Assembly (NCBI RefSeq): GCF_001279525.1
Contig: NZ_LGDY01000138.1
Location: 62,001-126,000 of the forward strand
DNA: 64,000 nt
Direction of reading: 5' to 3'
Source: Nocardia sp. NRRL S-836
GTDB lineage: Bacteria > Actinomycetota > Actinomycetes > Mycobacteriales > Pseudonocardiaceae
A program made the translations under genes and the position numbers. Positions 1-10,003 of the stretch are shown one piece after another (the first letter of the stretch is position 1; each line of letters begins with the position of its first letter). The notes beneath the pieces were generated by a model. It was not told the origin of the DNA. It searched no databases and worked only from the letters and a program-made list of their open reading frames with translations.

Positions 1-1
1 C

Positions 2-1903
2 GGCGAGATGATCGGCATGCGGCTGCGCGAGTACAGCGGCACCGCCGAGGTCGCCAGGTCCGCCGCGGTGCTGGACGCCGACGCGGGCCTCGACCTGCTG
101 TCCTCGCTCACCGGGTTCGACGCGCTGCCCGCCGTCGACACGCTCGTCCGCCTTGGCGTGCTCGCCGACACCGACCCGCTGACGTTCCGGTATCCGTTCG
201 TGCGCAACAGCATCCTCGCGGACATGCCCGTCGCGGTCCGTTCCGCCGCGCACGCCCGCGCCGCCTGGCTGCTGTTCGAGTCCGACGCCCCCGACGAACG
301 CGTCGCCGAGCACGTGCTGAAGGCCAGGTCCGTTCGCCTGCCGTGGTCCGTGGACCTGCTGCGCGAGGTCGGCGGCGTCGAACACCTGGAACGGGCGCTG
401 GAGGAACACCTGTCCGAAGAGGACCGGCTGTCGATCGAGGTCGAGCTCGGTCACGCCGAGCACCTGGGGGACAACAGGCTCGGCCGGGACCGCGTGCGTG
501 ACGCGTTGGTGCGGTGCGAGGACCCGCAGCTCGCCGCGACCGTGGCGCTGTCGTTGATCCAGCGCATGTGCACCGGCTCGGACGCCCACTTCGCGGTGTC
601 GCTCGCGATCATGGTCATCGCGCGGTTGCTTCCGGAGGACCGCGGCCTGGTCTGGAACCTCGTCTGCACCACCTACCTGCTCTCCGCCAACCGCGACGTG
701 CGGATGGCGAACTGCGCGGGCAAGTACTTCGACGACCTCGTCGGTGAGGTCCCGCGGGACCCGGACCTGCGGCGCGCGCGGTCGGCGTTGCTCGCGGTCG
801 GCAACGCCCGCGGCGGCGACTCCGCCGCCGAGGCCGTCGGGCACGCGCTGGAAGCACTCGAAGGCGGCTGGGTCGACGCCTTCGGCGCGCCCTACCTGTT
901 CACGTTCCTGGTGCCGGTGCTCGGCGACGACCCCGAGCACATCAACAAGCTCTGGCTCACCCACAGCACCGCGCCGGTCTCGCACGACCCGCACCTGCGC
1001 CGCGGCATGCTGAGCATGATCGCCCGTGCCTGCGCCTTCCACAACAACGGCGACCTCGCCCGCGCCTACACGTTCCTGACGCCTCCGGTCTCGACCGGCA
1101 ACCTGGACTGCCCCGCGGTCCTGCTGGCCACCGCGAAGCTCGCCGAGGTGTGCGTCGAGATGGGGCAGTTCGACGAGGCCGCCCCGCTGGTCACCGCGGA
1201 CGGCGACCTGTTGCAGCACATCAACGTCGTCTACGCGCGCGGCCGCCTCAAGCTCGCGTCGTGCCACGCGGAGGGCGCGCTGGAGGACCTGCTGGAGGCC
1301 GGCCGGCGCCTGGCCGAGCGGGAGATGCCGAACCCGGCCCTGGTGGCGTGGCGGCACCACGCCGTGCGCGCATACCTCGCGCTGGGCAACCGCGACGACG
1401 CCGCCCGGCTCGCACACGAGGAGCTCGACCTGGCCAAGCGCTGGGGTTCGCCGCGGGTGGTGGGGACCGCGTTGATGAGCGTCGGCATCAGCACCGACGA
1501 CGTCGACGTCCTCCTCGAGGCCGAACAGGTGCTCGCCACGACACCGCACCGGCTGCTGCACGCGCAGTCGTTGTACTGGCTCGGGCACCACCTGCGCCGC
1601 AAGGGCCGCACCGACGCCGCGGCCCCGCACCTGCGCCGGACGTTCGACCTGGCCCGGCAGCTCGGCGCGCATCCGCTGGCCAAGCTCGCGGGTGACGAGG
1701 TGCGTGACGAGGACGACCAGGTGCAGGGCCTGACCAAGCAGGAGAACCGGGTCGCGCGGATGGCGGTGCAGGGGCTGACGAACCGGCAGATCGCCGAGAC
1801 CCTGCACCTCACCCGCCGCACGGTCGAGCTGCACCTGTCGAGCGCCTACCGCAAGCTCGGCATCACGGGACGGGCTGAGCTCGTCGCCGCCCTGTGGTCC
1901 TGA
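2..1903 (+). CDS. LuxR-family (LAL-type) transcriptional regulator, 5' truncated by window edge
   Basis: The reading frame is open to the first base of the window, so the N-terminus is missing. The visible 630 residues look like the middle and C-terminal part of a LAL (large ATP-binding LuxR) regulator: a winged-helix-like stretch (TFRYPFVRNSILADMP), a long helical TPR-like region, and a C-terminal LuxR helix-turn-helix (LTKQENRVARMAVQGLTNRQIAETLHL, shown in parts: LTKQENRVARMAVQ and LTNRQIAETLHL) with the usual V-E-L-H-L-S recognition region. The family's Walker A ATPase would lie upstream of the window. The regulated genes cannot be inferred. The call is secure for the C-terminal domain; the full architecture is inferred. 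Confidence 0.85.
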   Translation, partial: GEMIGMRLREYSGTAEVARSAAVLDADAGLDLLSSLTGFDALPAVDTLVRLGVLADTDPLTFRYPFVRNSILADMPVAVRSAAHARAAWLLFESDAPDERVAEHVLKARSVRLPWSVDLLREVGGVEHLERALEEHLSEEDRLSIEVELGHAEHLGDNRLGRDRVRDALVRCEDPQLAATVALSLIQRMCTGSDAHFAVSLAIMVIARLLPEDRGLVWNLVCTTYLLSANRDVRMANCAGKYFDDLVGEVPRDPDLRRARSALLAVGNARGGDSAAEAVGHALEALEGGWVDAFGAPYLFTFLVPVLGDDPEHINKLWLTHSTAPVSHDPHLRRGMLSMIARACAFHNNGDLARAYTFLTPPVSTGNLDCPAVLLATAKLAEVCVEMGQFDEAAPLVTADGDLLQHINVVYARGRLKLASCHAEGALEDLLEAGRRLAEREMPNPALVAWRHHAVRAYLALGNRDDAARLAHEELDLAKRWGSPRVVGTALMSVGISTDDVDVLLEAEQVLATTPHRLLHAQSLYWLGHHLRRKGRTDAAAPHLRRTFDLARQLGAHPLAKLAGDEVRDEDDQVQGLTKQENRVARMAVQGLTNRQIAETLHLTRRTVELHLSSAYRKLGITGRAELVAALWS

Positions 1904-1998
1904 CGACGACCAGCGACGCCATCAGGACTACGGTCATTTTTGACGACCGGAACCTGCCGAACTCGCCTGCCGCCGGTCTCGTGGGTTCGTGGCCTGGT

Positions 1999-2646
1999 TT
2001 ACCCGAGCTGGCTCGCCTCGCGGGCGAGGGTCTCGACGCGGTCCCAGTCGCCAGCCTGCAGGGCGTCCTTGGGGGTGAGCCAGGAGCCGCCGACGCAGCC
2101 GACGTTGGGCAGCTTCAGGTAGTTCGGCGCCGTCTGCGCGGTGATGCCGCCGGTCGGGCAGAACCGGACGTGCGGGATCGGGCCGCCGATCGACTTCAGA
2201 TAGTCGACGCCGCCCGCCGCCTCGGCCGGGAAGAACTTGAGCGCGGTCAGGCCGCGCTCGACCAGCCGCATCACCTCGGACACGGTCGCGGCACCCGGCA
2301 GGTACGGCAGCCCGGTCGCGTCCGCGGCGTCGAGCACCCGGTCGGTTGTGCCGGGCGTGACGAGGAACGCCGCCCCGGCCTTCGCCGCCTGCTCGGCGTG
2401 CTCGGGCGCGGTGACGGTGCCCGCGCCGATCACGATCTCCGGCACCTCGCGGGCGACGTTCTCGATCGCGGCGAGCGCGGCTGGCGTGCGCAGCGTCAGC
2501 TCGATGACGCGGACGCCACCGCGCAGCAGCGCCTGGGCCAGCGGCACCGCGTGGTCGGCGTCGTCGACCACGACGACGGGGATGACGGGCGACAGCGCGA
2601 GCAGGTCCGCGCCGGTGGTCGCCCTCGAAATGTCACCGCTGGTCAC
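1999..2646 (-). CDS. eda: 2-dehydro-3-deoxy-6-phosphogluconate (KDPG) aldolase
   Basis: Cleaves KDPG to pyruvate and glyceraldehyde 3-phosphate, the last step of the Entner-Doudoroff pathway. At 215 residues it has the normal family length. Visible motifs are VIELTLRT with the catalytic Glu, GAGTV, the phosphate/pyruvate region LVTPGTTD and the Schiff-base lysine in ALKFFPAEAAGG, followed by RFCPTGGI. The start is GTG, with AAGGAG about 7 nt upstream. It lies on the same strand as edd, but 580 bp of repeat-rich DNA separates them, so they may not share one transcript. A 10-bp palindrome (2670-2679) lies just upstream of the ribosome binding site. Confidence 0.95.
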   Translation of the reverse strand: MTSGDISRATTGADLLALSPVIPVVVVDDADHAVPLAQALLRGGVRVIELTLRTPAALAAIENVAREVPEIVIGAGTVTAPEHAEQAAKAGAAFLVTPGTTDRVLDAADATGLPYLPGAATVSEVMRLVERGLTALKFFPAEAAGGVDYLKSIGGPIPHVRFCPTGGITAQTAPNYLKLPNVGCVGGSWLTPKDALQAGDWDRVETLAREASQLG

Positions 2647-2669
2647 TGGTGCTCTCCTTGATCGAAAAC

Positions 2670-2679
2670 CGATATATCG
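2670..2679. promoter_or_regulatory. CGATATATCG palindrome upstream of eda
   Basis: A perfect 10-bp AT-rich palindrome sits 24 nt before the eda start codon. The core GATATATC recurs at 23713-23720 (inside the SMP-30 gene, as a 12-bp palindrome) and at 46109-46116. AT-rich 8-mers should be rare in DNA of this composition. Its position suits an operator for a repressor of eda, but the regulator is unknown and this is inference. Confidence 0.35.
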
Positions 2680-2765
2680 CAGGCCGTTCGTCGCTCACCT
2701 TGCTTCAGCCGTCCCGCAGATGCAAAGCGGTTGCGAGCTGCGCAACCGGCGTCGCCATGCAAAAA

Positions 2766-2802
2766 ACGTTTGCGGACGACCGCAAACGAGTCGTTGCAAA
2801 GG
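2766..2802 (-). repeat. Dispersed palindromic repeat, copy A
   Basis: A 37-nt unit whose core is a perfect 9-bp inverted repeat (2767-2775 and 2780-2788, loop ACGA), followed by GAGTCGTTGCAAAGG. Copy B (3140-3176) matches it on the opposite strand at 33 of 37 positions, and copy C (29651-29687) matches at 33 of 37 without gaps. It lies in the non-coding gap between eda and edd and can form a hairpin on either strand. There is no following T-run, so it does not look like a simple terminator. Confidence 0.75.
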
Positions 2803-2877
2803 TGGGTGGAGCTGGCCGGTGAGGCGTGGGGCGAGCTGGAACGGAGGGCTGGAGGGGTAGTTGCAACGAAACGTGGG

Positions 2878-3090
2878 ACGAGCTCGGGCGTTGGTGCGGA
2901 CAAGCTCGTCCGGCGAGCTGAGACGAACTCGTCGCCCGAGTTTGGAGACGAGCTCGTCGGTCCGAGCTCGGGGGCGAGCTCATCGGCTTGAGCTTGGGGA
3001 CGAGCTCGTCGGCTTGAGCTGGCGACGAGCTCGTCGGAGCTGCGGGTTGGAACGAACGTGACGGACCGGCTGGTGCGACGAGCTCGTCGG
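2878..3090. repeat. Array of eight GACGAGCTCGTC-type palindromes
   Basis: Eight perfect or near-perfect copies of the 12-bp palindrome GACGAGCTCGTC begin at about 2878, 2899, 2922, 2947, 2973, 2999, 3024 and 3077. Successive spacings are 21, 23, 25, 26, 26, 25 and 53 bp, so one unit seems to be missing in the last interval. The copies at 2947, 2999, 3024 and 3077 are identical over 14 bp including a trailing GG. Repeat copies A and B flank the array in opposite orientation. No convincing gene covers the region. The same word occurs singly inside genes as codons for Asp-Glu-Leu-Val; what is unusual here is the regular clustering in non-coding DNA. Confidence 0.7.
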
Positions 3091-3136
3091 GCGAGCCGGT
3101 CGACGCCTGGTGGCCAGCTCCCCGCCGAGCTTCGCC

Positions 3137-3192
3137 GCGCCTTAGCAATGACTCGTTTGCGGCCGCCCGCAAACGTACCGTTGCTAAGGCGC
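3137..3192 (+). repeat. Dispersed palindromic repeat, copy B, with long inverted arms
   Basis: A nested palindrome. The outer arms are a perfect 12-bp inverted repeat (GCGCCTTAGCAA at 3137-3148, complement at 3181-3192). The inner arms are a perfect 9-bp inverted repeat (CGTTTGCGG at 3154-3162, complement at 3167-3175, loop CCGC), with an unpaired 5-nt bubble on each side. The 37-nt unit 3140-3176 is the reverse complement of copy A with four mismatches. It lies 34 bp beyond the edd stop codon, so it could also stabilise or end the edd transcript or readthrough from outside. Confidence 0.8.
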
Positions 3193-3225
3193 AGGTCAGC
3201 TGCGGCGGGATGAGCAATGGGCCGG

Positions 3226-5082
<1,857 letters not shown>

Positions 5083-5309
5083 GGAGGTCTCCGGGTCATC
5101 ACGGGCCGTGGTGGGGCCCTTACGAGACGACAACGGTGGCGTCCCACGTACGGGCGTGACGCCACACACAGTAAGTCATGGCTGGTCGCCGACACAAAAA
5201 CGATTCAGTAGGTGGGAGGCGGCCAGTGAGGAATCTTGGCGTGTGGTGCTTGTCACATGGCTTGAGATTGGGCAGAGTGCGGGGCACGACCTTGGAACGG
5301 AGGTGTCCC

Positions 5310-5603
5310 ATGACGTCCACGGAGATCGTCGAACTGCGCCGGGTCATCGGACAGATGAGGCACTGCGTCAGCTCGCTGCGCGCCCGGTACGGCGACGTGG
5401 CGGCGGTGCAGCGGCTCGCCAACGACGTAGAACGCATGGACATCGACGCCACCGACCTCGTCGACCTCAGCAGCACGCCGAGGCAGCGCGAAGCGCCTCG
5501 GGTGGAACGCGAGGTCGTGGTCGTGCCTGACACGCCTTACGACGAGTCGTTGTGGAAGGACGCAGACGACGAAGGACTCGGTGGCTACCGCAACCGGACC
5601 TGA
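5310..5603 (+). CDS. Small conserved actinobacterial protein upstream of sdhCAB
   Basis: A 97-residue soluble protein of unknown function. It is predicted to be mostly helical at the N-terminus (EIVELRRVIGQMRHCVSSLR), with an acidic C-terminal tail containing Pro-Asp-Thr-Pro-Tyr. I chose the ATG at 5310 because GGAACGGAGG sits 6-15 nt upstream; a longer frame from 5178 has no such site. It ends just before a strong terminator hairpin, so it is probably a separate transcript from the succinate dehydrogenase genes. No domain is recognised. Confidence 0.75.
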   Translation: MTSTEIVELRRVIGQMRHCVSSLRARYGDVAAVQRLANDVERMDIDATDLVDLSSTPRQREAPRVEREVVVVPDTPYDESLWKDADDEGLGGYRNRT

Positions 5604-5613
5604 TCCGAGCTGA

Positions 5614-5648
5614 GCACACGGCCCCCGCCTGACGCGGGGGCCGTGTGC
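5614..5648 (+). terminator. Strong intrinsic terminator hairpin
   Basis: A perfect 15-bp GC-rich stem (5614-5628 and 5634-5648) with a 5-nt loop (CTGAC), followed by GTTTCCTTTT. It lies 10 nt after the stop codon of the 97-residue protein and 55 nt before sdhC, so it separates the two transcripts. Confidence 0.9.
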
Positions 5649-5702
5649 GTTTCCTTTTGGCCGGCGTTCCCACAACGGCGTGGACCCCCAGAAAGGTGAG
5701 CA

Positions 5703-6467
5703 ATGGCGAGGGCAGAGATCGCCGCCAGGACTCTGCGCACGGATCGATGGTGGTTGCCGCCGCTCACGACATTCGTCGGGCTGCTGCTCATCTCGATCTA
5801 CGCGGCGTTCCGCACGTTCCAGGGGGACTACTACTGGGTCGACCAGTACCACTACCTCACACCGATGTACTCGCCGTGCCTGACCGAGGAGTGCGTGCCG
5901 GCCGCGTCGCACTTCGGCCAGTGGTTCCCGGCACTGCCCGGCTTCCTCACACCGCCGGTGATCATCATCCCGTTCCTGCTGGGCTTCCGGATCACCTGCT
6001 ACTACTACCGCAAGGCCTACTACCGGGCTGCCTGGGCGTCACCGCCCGCCTGCGCCGTGGCCGAGCCGCACGCGAAGTACACCGGTGAGACCCGGTTCCC
6101 GCTGATCGCGCAGAACCTGCACCGCTACTTCTTCTACGCGGCCTCGCTGCTGCTGCTGATCAACATCTACGACGCGCTGCTCGCGTTCGGCACCGGTCTC
6201 GGCCTGGGCAACCTCATCCTGCTCGTGAACGTCGGCCTGCTCGGCGCGTACACGCTGTCGTGCCACTCGTGCCGCCACATCGCCGGGGGCCGGCTGAAGC
6301 ACTTCTCCAAGCACCCGGTCCGGTACTGGGCGTGGACGCAGATCTCGAAGCTCAACAACCGGCACATGCAGCTCGCGTGGGCCTCGCTGATCTTCGTCTG
6401 CCTGACCGACCTCTACGTCGCGCTGGTCGCCTCGGGAACGATCTCCGACCTCCGCTTCATCAACTAA
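5703..6467 (+). CDS. sdhC: Succinate dehydrogenase membrane anchor (cytochrome b) subunit, Sdh1 type
   Basis: A 254-residue integral membrane protein with about five hydrophobic helices (roughly residues 18-38, 81-103, 139-160, 165-188 and 224-245). It starts MARAEIAARTLRTDRWWLPP, matching the anchor subunit of the mycobacterial Sdh1 complex as I remember it. It would anchor SdhAB and pass electrons to menaquinone. No separate SdhD gene is visible, which fits the single-anchor type. Histidines in the transmembrane region, including SCHSCRH, are candidate haem ligands. GAAAGGTGAG precedes the ATG. It is the first gene of sdhCAB. Confidence 0.85.
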   Translation: MARAEIAARTLRTDRWWLPPLTTFVGLLLISIYAAFRTFQGDYYWVDQYHYLTPMYSPCLTEECVPAASHFGQWFPALPGFLTPPVIIIPFLLGFRITCYYYRKAYYRAAWASPPACAVAEPHAKYTGETRFPLIAQNLHRYFFYAASLLLLINIYDALLAFGTGLGLGNLILLVNVGLLGAYTLSCHSCRHIAGGRLKHFSKHPVRYWAWTQISKLNNRHMQLAWASLIFVCLTDLYVALVASGTISDLRFIN

Positions 6468-6476
6468 GGAGTGGTT

Positions 6477-8345
6477 TTGCCCGAGCTGGAAAGGCATTCG
6501 TTCGACGTCCTCGTGATCGGCGCCGGCGGTGCCGGTCTGCGCGCCGCGATCGAGGCCCGTGAGCACGGCATGCGCACCGCCGTTCTCTGCAAGTCGTTGT
6601 TCGGCAAGGCCCACACCGTGATGGCCGAGGGCGGGATCGCCGCCGCCATGGGCAACGCGAACGAGAGCGACAACTGGCAGGTGCACTTCCGCGACACCAT
6701 GCGCGGCGGCAAGTTCCTCAACAACTGGCGCATGGCCGAGCTGCACGCCCAGGAGGCACCGCAACGGGTCTGGGAGCTCGAGACCTACGGCGCCTTGTTC
6801 GACCGCACCAAGGACGGCCGCATCTCGCAGCGCAACTTCGGTGGCCACGAGTACCCGCGCCTCGCGCACGTCGGTGACCGCACCGGCCTCGAACTGATCC
6901 GCACGCTGCAGCAGAAGATCGTGTCGTTGCAGCAGGAGGACTTCAAGGAGCTCGGCGACTACGAGGAACGCCTGCGGGTGTTCCAGGAGTTCACCGTCAC
7001 CGAGCTGGTCAAGGACGGGGACAGGATCGCCGGCGCGTTCGGCTACTGGCGCGAGTCCGGCCGGTTCGTGCTGTTCGAGGCACCGGCGGTGATCCTCGCG
7101 ACCGGCGGCATCGGCAAGTCGTTCAAGGTCACCTCGAACTCCTGGGAGTACACCGGCGACGGCCACGCGCTGGCCCTGCGCGCCGGCGCCTCGCTGATCA
7201 ACATGGAGTTCATCCAGTTCCACCCCACCGGCATGGTCTGGCCGCCGTCGGTCAAGGGCATCCTCGTCACCGAGTCCGTGCGCGGTGACGGCGGCGTGCT
7301 GCGCAACTCCGACGGCAAGCGGTTCATGTTCGACTACATCCCCGAGGTGTTCAAGGACAAGTACGCCGACAACGAGGAGGAAGCCGACCGCTGGTACACC
7401 GACCAAGCGGCCAACCGGCGCCCACCGGAGCTGCTGCCCCGCGACGAGGTCGCCCGCGCGATCAACTCCGAGGTGAAGGCCGGGCGCGGGTCACCGCACG
7501 GCGGTGTCTTCCTCGACGTGTCGACCCGGCTGCCCGCCGAGGAGATCCGCCGCAGGCTGCCGTCGATGCACCACCAGTTCAAGGAGCTGGCCGACGTCGA
7601 CATCACCGCGCAGCCGATGGAGGTCGGCCCGACCTGCCACTACGTGATGGGTGGCGTCGAGGTCGACCCGGACACCGGATCCTCCTCCGTGCCGGGGCTC
7701 TTCGCCGCCGGCGAGGTCTCCGGCGGCATGCACGGCTCGAACCGGCTGGGCGGCAACTCGTTGTCGGACCTGCTGGTCTTCGGCCGGCGCGCGGGCGCGG
7801 GCGCCTCGGAGTACGTGCGGTCCATGACCGAACGCCCGGTGGTCGCGGACGACGCCGTGACCGAGGCGCGGGCCACCGCGTTGAAGCCCTTCCAGCAGGA
7901 GGGCGGCGAGAACCCGTACACGCTGCACATGGAGCTGCAGCAGTCGATGAACGACCTCGTCGGCATCATCCGGCGTGCGGGCGAGATGGAGGAAGCCCTG
8001 CAGCGCCTGGAGAAGCTCAAGCAACGGGCGCGGTCGCTCACCGTCGAGGGGCACCAGCAGTTCAACCCGGGCTGGCACCTCGCGCTCGACCTGAGGAACA
8101 TGCTGCTGGTGTCGGAATGCGTCGCGCGGGCCGCGTTGCTGCGGACCGAGTCACGCGGCGGGCACACCCGCGACGACCACCCCTCGATGGACGCGGAGTG
8201 GCGGCGCAAGCTGCTGGTGTGCACGGCTTCCGGTGACGGGGCGGTGGTCGAGGAGAAACCGCAGATCCCGATCCGGTCCGACCTGCTCGACCTGTTCGAC
8301 CGCACCGAGCTGGAGAAGTACCTCACCGCCGAGGAGCTGTCATGA
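6477..8345 (+). CDS. sdhA: Succinate dehydrogenase flavoprotein subunit
   Basis: Oxidises succinate to fumarate at covalently bound FAD. The FAD-binding GAGGAGLRAAIEARE lies at the N-terminus. The histidyl-FAD region is KAHTVMAEGGIAAAMGN; the active-site region HPTGMVWP and the segment SVRGDGGVLRN follow. The C-terminal GSNRLGGNSLSDLLVFGRRAG is typical. I chose TTG at 6477: AAGGAG at 6466-6471 is 5 nt upstream, whereas the GTG at 6471 overlaps that site. The protein then begins MPELERHSFDVLVIGAGG (622 residues). The stop overlaps the sdhB start (ATGA). Confidence 0.95.
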   Translation: MPELERHSFDVLVIGAGGAGLRAAIEAREHGMRTAVLCKSLFGKAHTVMAEGGIAAAMGNANESDNWQVHFRDTMRGGKFLNNWRMAELHAQEAPQRVWELETYGALFDRTKDGRISQRNFGGHEYPRLAHVGDRTGLELIRTLQQKIVSLQQEDFKELGDYEERLRVFQEFTVTELVKDGDRIAGAFGYWRESGRFVLFEAPAVILATGGIGKSFKVTSNSWEYTGDGHALALRAGASLINMEFIQFHPTGMVWPPSVKGILVTESVRGDGGVLRNSDGKRFMFDYIPEVFKDKYADNEEEADRWYTDQAANRRPPELLPRDEVARAINSEVKAGRGSPHGGVFLDVSTRLPAEEIRRRLPSMHHQFKELADVDITAQPMEVGPTCHYVMGGVEVDPDTGSSSVPGLFAAGEVSGGMHGSNRLGGNSLSDLLVFGRRAGAGASEYVRSMTERPVVADDAVTEARATALKPFQQEGGENPYTLHMELQQSMNDLVGIIRRAGEMEEALQRLEKLKQRARSLTVEGHQQFNPGWHLALDLRNMLLVSECVARAALLRTESRGGHTRDDHPSMDAEWRRKLLVCTASGDGAVVEEKPQIPIRSDLLDLFDRTELEKYLTAEELS

Positions 8346-9091
8346 GCTACCAGGGGAAGTTCCGGGTGTGGCGCGGCGACGACACCGGTGGCGGCCTGGA
8401 GGACTTCACCGTCGAGGTCAACGAGGGCGAGGTCGTCCTCGACATCATCCACCGGCTGCAGGCCACCCAGGCACCGGACCTCGCGGTGCGGTGGAACTGC
8501 AAGGCCGGCAAGTGCGGGTCGTGCTCCGCGGAGATCAACGGACGGCCGCGGCTGCTGTGCATGACCCGCATGTCGATCTTCCAGGAGTCGGAGACGATCA
8601 CGGTCACGCCGATGCGGACGTTCCCGATCATCCGCGACCTGGTGACCGACGTGTCCTTCAACTACACCAAGGCCCGCGAGGTGCCGTCGTTCGCGCCGCC
8701 GAAGGACCTGGCGCCGGGCGAGTACCGGATGCAGCAGGTCGACGTCGAGCGCTCGCAGGAGTTCCGCAAGTGCATCGAGTGCTTCCTGTGCCAGAACACC
8801 TGCCACGTGGTGCGTGACCACGAGGAGAACAAGGAGGCGTTCTCGGGGCCGCGGTTCCTGATGCGCGTGGCGGAGCTGGAGATGCACCCGCTCGACACCG
8901 CGGACCGCGTGGACCAGGCGCAGGACCAGCACGGGCTCGGTCTCTGCAACATCACCAAGTGCTGCAGCGAGGTGTGCCCCGAGCACATCCACATCACCGA
9001 CAACGCGCTCATCCCGATGAAGGAACGCGTCGCCGACCGCAAGTACGACCCGATCGTGTGGCTGGGCAACAAGCTGTTCAGGCGGTCCTAG
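8342..9091 (+). CDS. sdhB: Succinate dehydrogenase iron-sulfur subunit
   Basis: Carries electrons from SdhA to the membrane anchor. It has 249 residues. The plant-type [2Fe-2S] ligands are in CKAGKCGSC with a later cysteine (LLCM), and the two bacterial-type clusters in CIECFLCQNTC and CNITKCCSEVCPEHI. The start overlaps the sdhA stop by 4 nt (ATGA), indicating translational coupling. Its 3' end overlaps the convergent response-regulator gene by 14 nt. Confidence 0.95.
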   Translation: MSYQGKFRVWRGDDTGGGLEDFTVEVNEGEVVLDIIHRLQATQAPDLAVRWNCKAGKCGSCSAEINGRPRLLCMTRMSIFQESETITVTPMRTFPIIRDLVTDVSFNYTKAREVPSFAPPKDLAPGEYRMQQVDVERSQEFRKCIECFLCQNTCHVVRDHEENKEAFSGPRFLMRVAELEMHPLDTADRVDQAQDQHGLGLCNITKCCSEVCPEHIHITDNALIPMKERVADRKYDPIVWLGNKLFRRS

Positions 9092-9752
9092 CGACGAGCT
9101 GCGGCGTGACCAGCCCGGACTCGTAGGCCGTCACCACGGCCTGCGCCCGGCTGGTCAGCCGCAGCTTCGTCATCACGCGGTTGAGGTGCGTCTTCACCGT
9201 GCCCTCGGTGACGGTCAGCCGGGCCGCGATGTCGGCGTTGGTGATGCCGGTGCCGACCAGCCGCAGCACCTCGCGTTCGCGGCCGGTCAGCTCGCCCAGG
9301 CCGGGCAGGGAGGACGGTGTGGCGGCCGCGTCGGCACGCAGGTAGGCCGCGACGAGCCGGCGCATCACCGCGGGGCTGAACTGCATCTCCCCGCACGCCA
9401 CGGCGGTGATCGCGGCGAGCAGCCTGGCCGGTTCCGACTCCTTGAGCACGAACCCGGCGGCACCCAGCCGCAGCGCCTCGCAGACGTGCTCGTCGAGGTC
9501 GGACGTGGTCAGGATCAGCACCCGCGCCGGTGACCCGGACGCCACTATGCGTTCCAGCGCGGCGAATCCGGTCATCCTCGGCATGCGGACGTCCATCAGG
9601 ACCACGTCCGGCCCCGACGACTCCGCCAGCCGCACGGCCGTGTCGCCGTCAGCGGCCTCGCCGACGACGGTCATGCCGGCTGCGGCGTTCAGCAAAGCGA
9701 CCAGGCCCGCGCGGAACAACGGCTGGTCGTCGACTACGAGCACGCGCGTCAC
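9078..9752 (-). CDS. Orphan NarL/FixJ-type response regulator
   Basis: A 224-residue response regulator. The receiver domain starts MTRVLVVDDQPLFRAGL, with the phosphoacceptor Asp in VVLMDVRMP, Thr in LILTTSD and Lys in VLKESEPARL. The C-terminal LuxR-type helix-turn-helix is LTGREREVLRLVGTG followed by TNADIAARLTVTEGTVKTH. The start is GTG. No histidine kinase is adjacent, so its partner is unknown. It converges with sdhB and overlaps it by 14 nt; that does not show a regulatory link. Confidence 0.9.
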   Translation of the reverse strand: MTRVLVVDDQPLFRAGLVALLNAAAGMTVVGEAADGDTAVRLAESSGPDVVLMDVRMPRMTGFAALERIVASGSPARVLILTTSDLDEHVCEALRLGAAGFVLKESEPARLLAAITAVACGEMQFSPAVMRRLVAAYLRADAAATPSSLPGLGELTGREREVLRLVGTGITNADIAARLTVTEGTVKTHLNRVMTKLRLTSRAQAVVTAYESGLVTPQLVARTA

Positions 9753-10003
9753 AACGCCCCTGAACCAGGTGACGTCACCGCGGTAGTTCCCCCAGGTGGC
9801 AGATCCTGGCGCGTCCCCGCACCCCGGGCAAGCCGTGACCGGGATCGGCGGGTGTGATTGCTGCCAATGGCGGTGAGCTCGTCACCGTCGTGGTCAGCCG
9901 AGTGGACGAACGCGACCCGCCGGCGGCATACCGCCAAAGTTGACGGAAGTTCTACTCGTCGTGCGACGACCGGGGTGCGCGGGCCTCATTACATTGCGCG
10001 GTC

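Noticed and set aside
2731..2991. A short plus-strand open frame across the palindrome array
   Set aside because: Its codons are set by the repeats (recurring Asp-Glu-Leu-Val), it begins inside repeat copy A's surroundings and it has no ribosome binding site or relatives I recognise.
2878..3090. CRISPR array
   Set aside because: Repeats are only 12-14 bp, palindromic and irregular, spacers are 7-14 bp and partly alike, and there are no cas genes.
9753..9937. A 62-codon minus-strand frame upstream of the response regulator
   Set aside because: It lacks a ribosome binding site, shows no family feature, and its end overlaps the response regulator start; the 250-bp gap 9753-10003 otherwise holds only the TACATT box.
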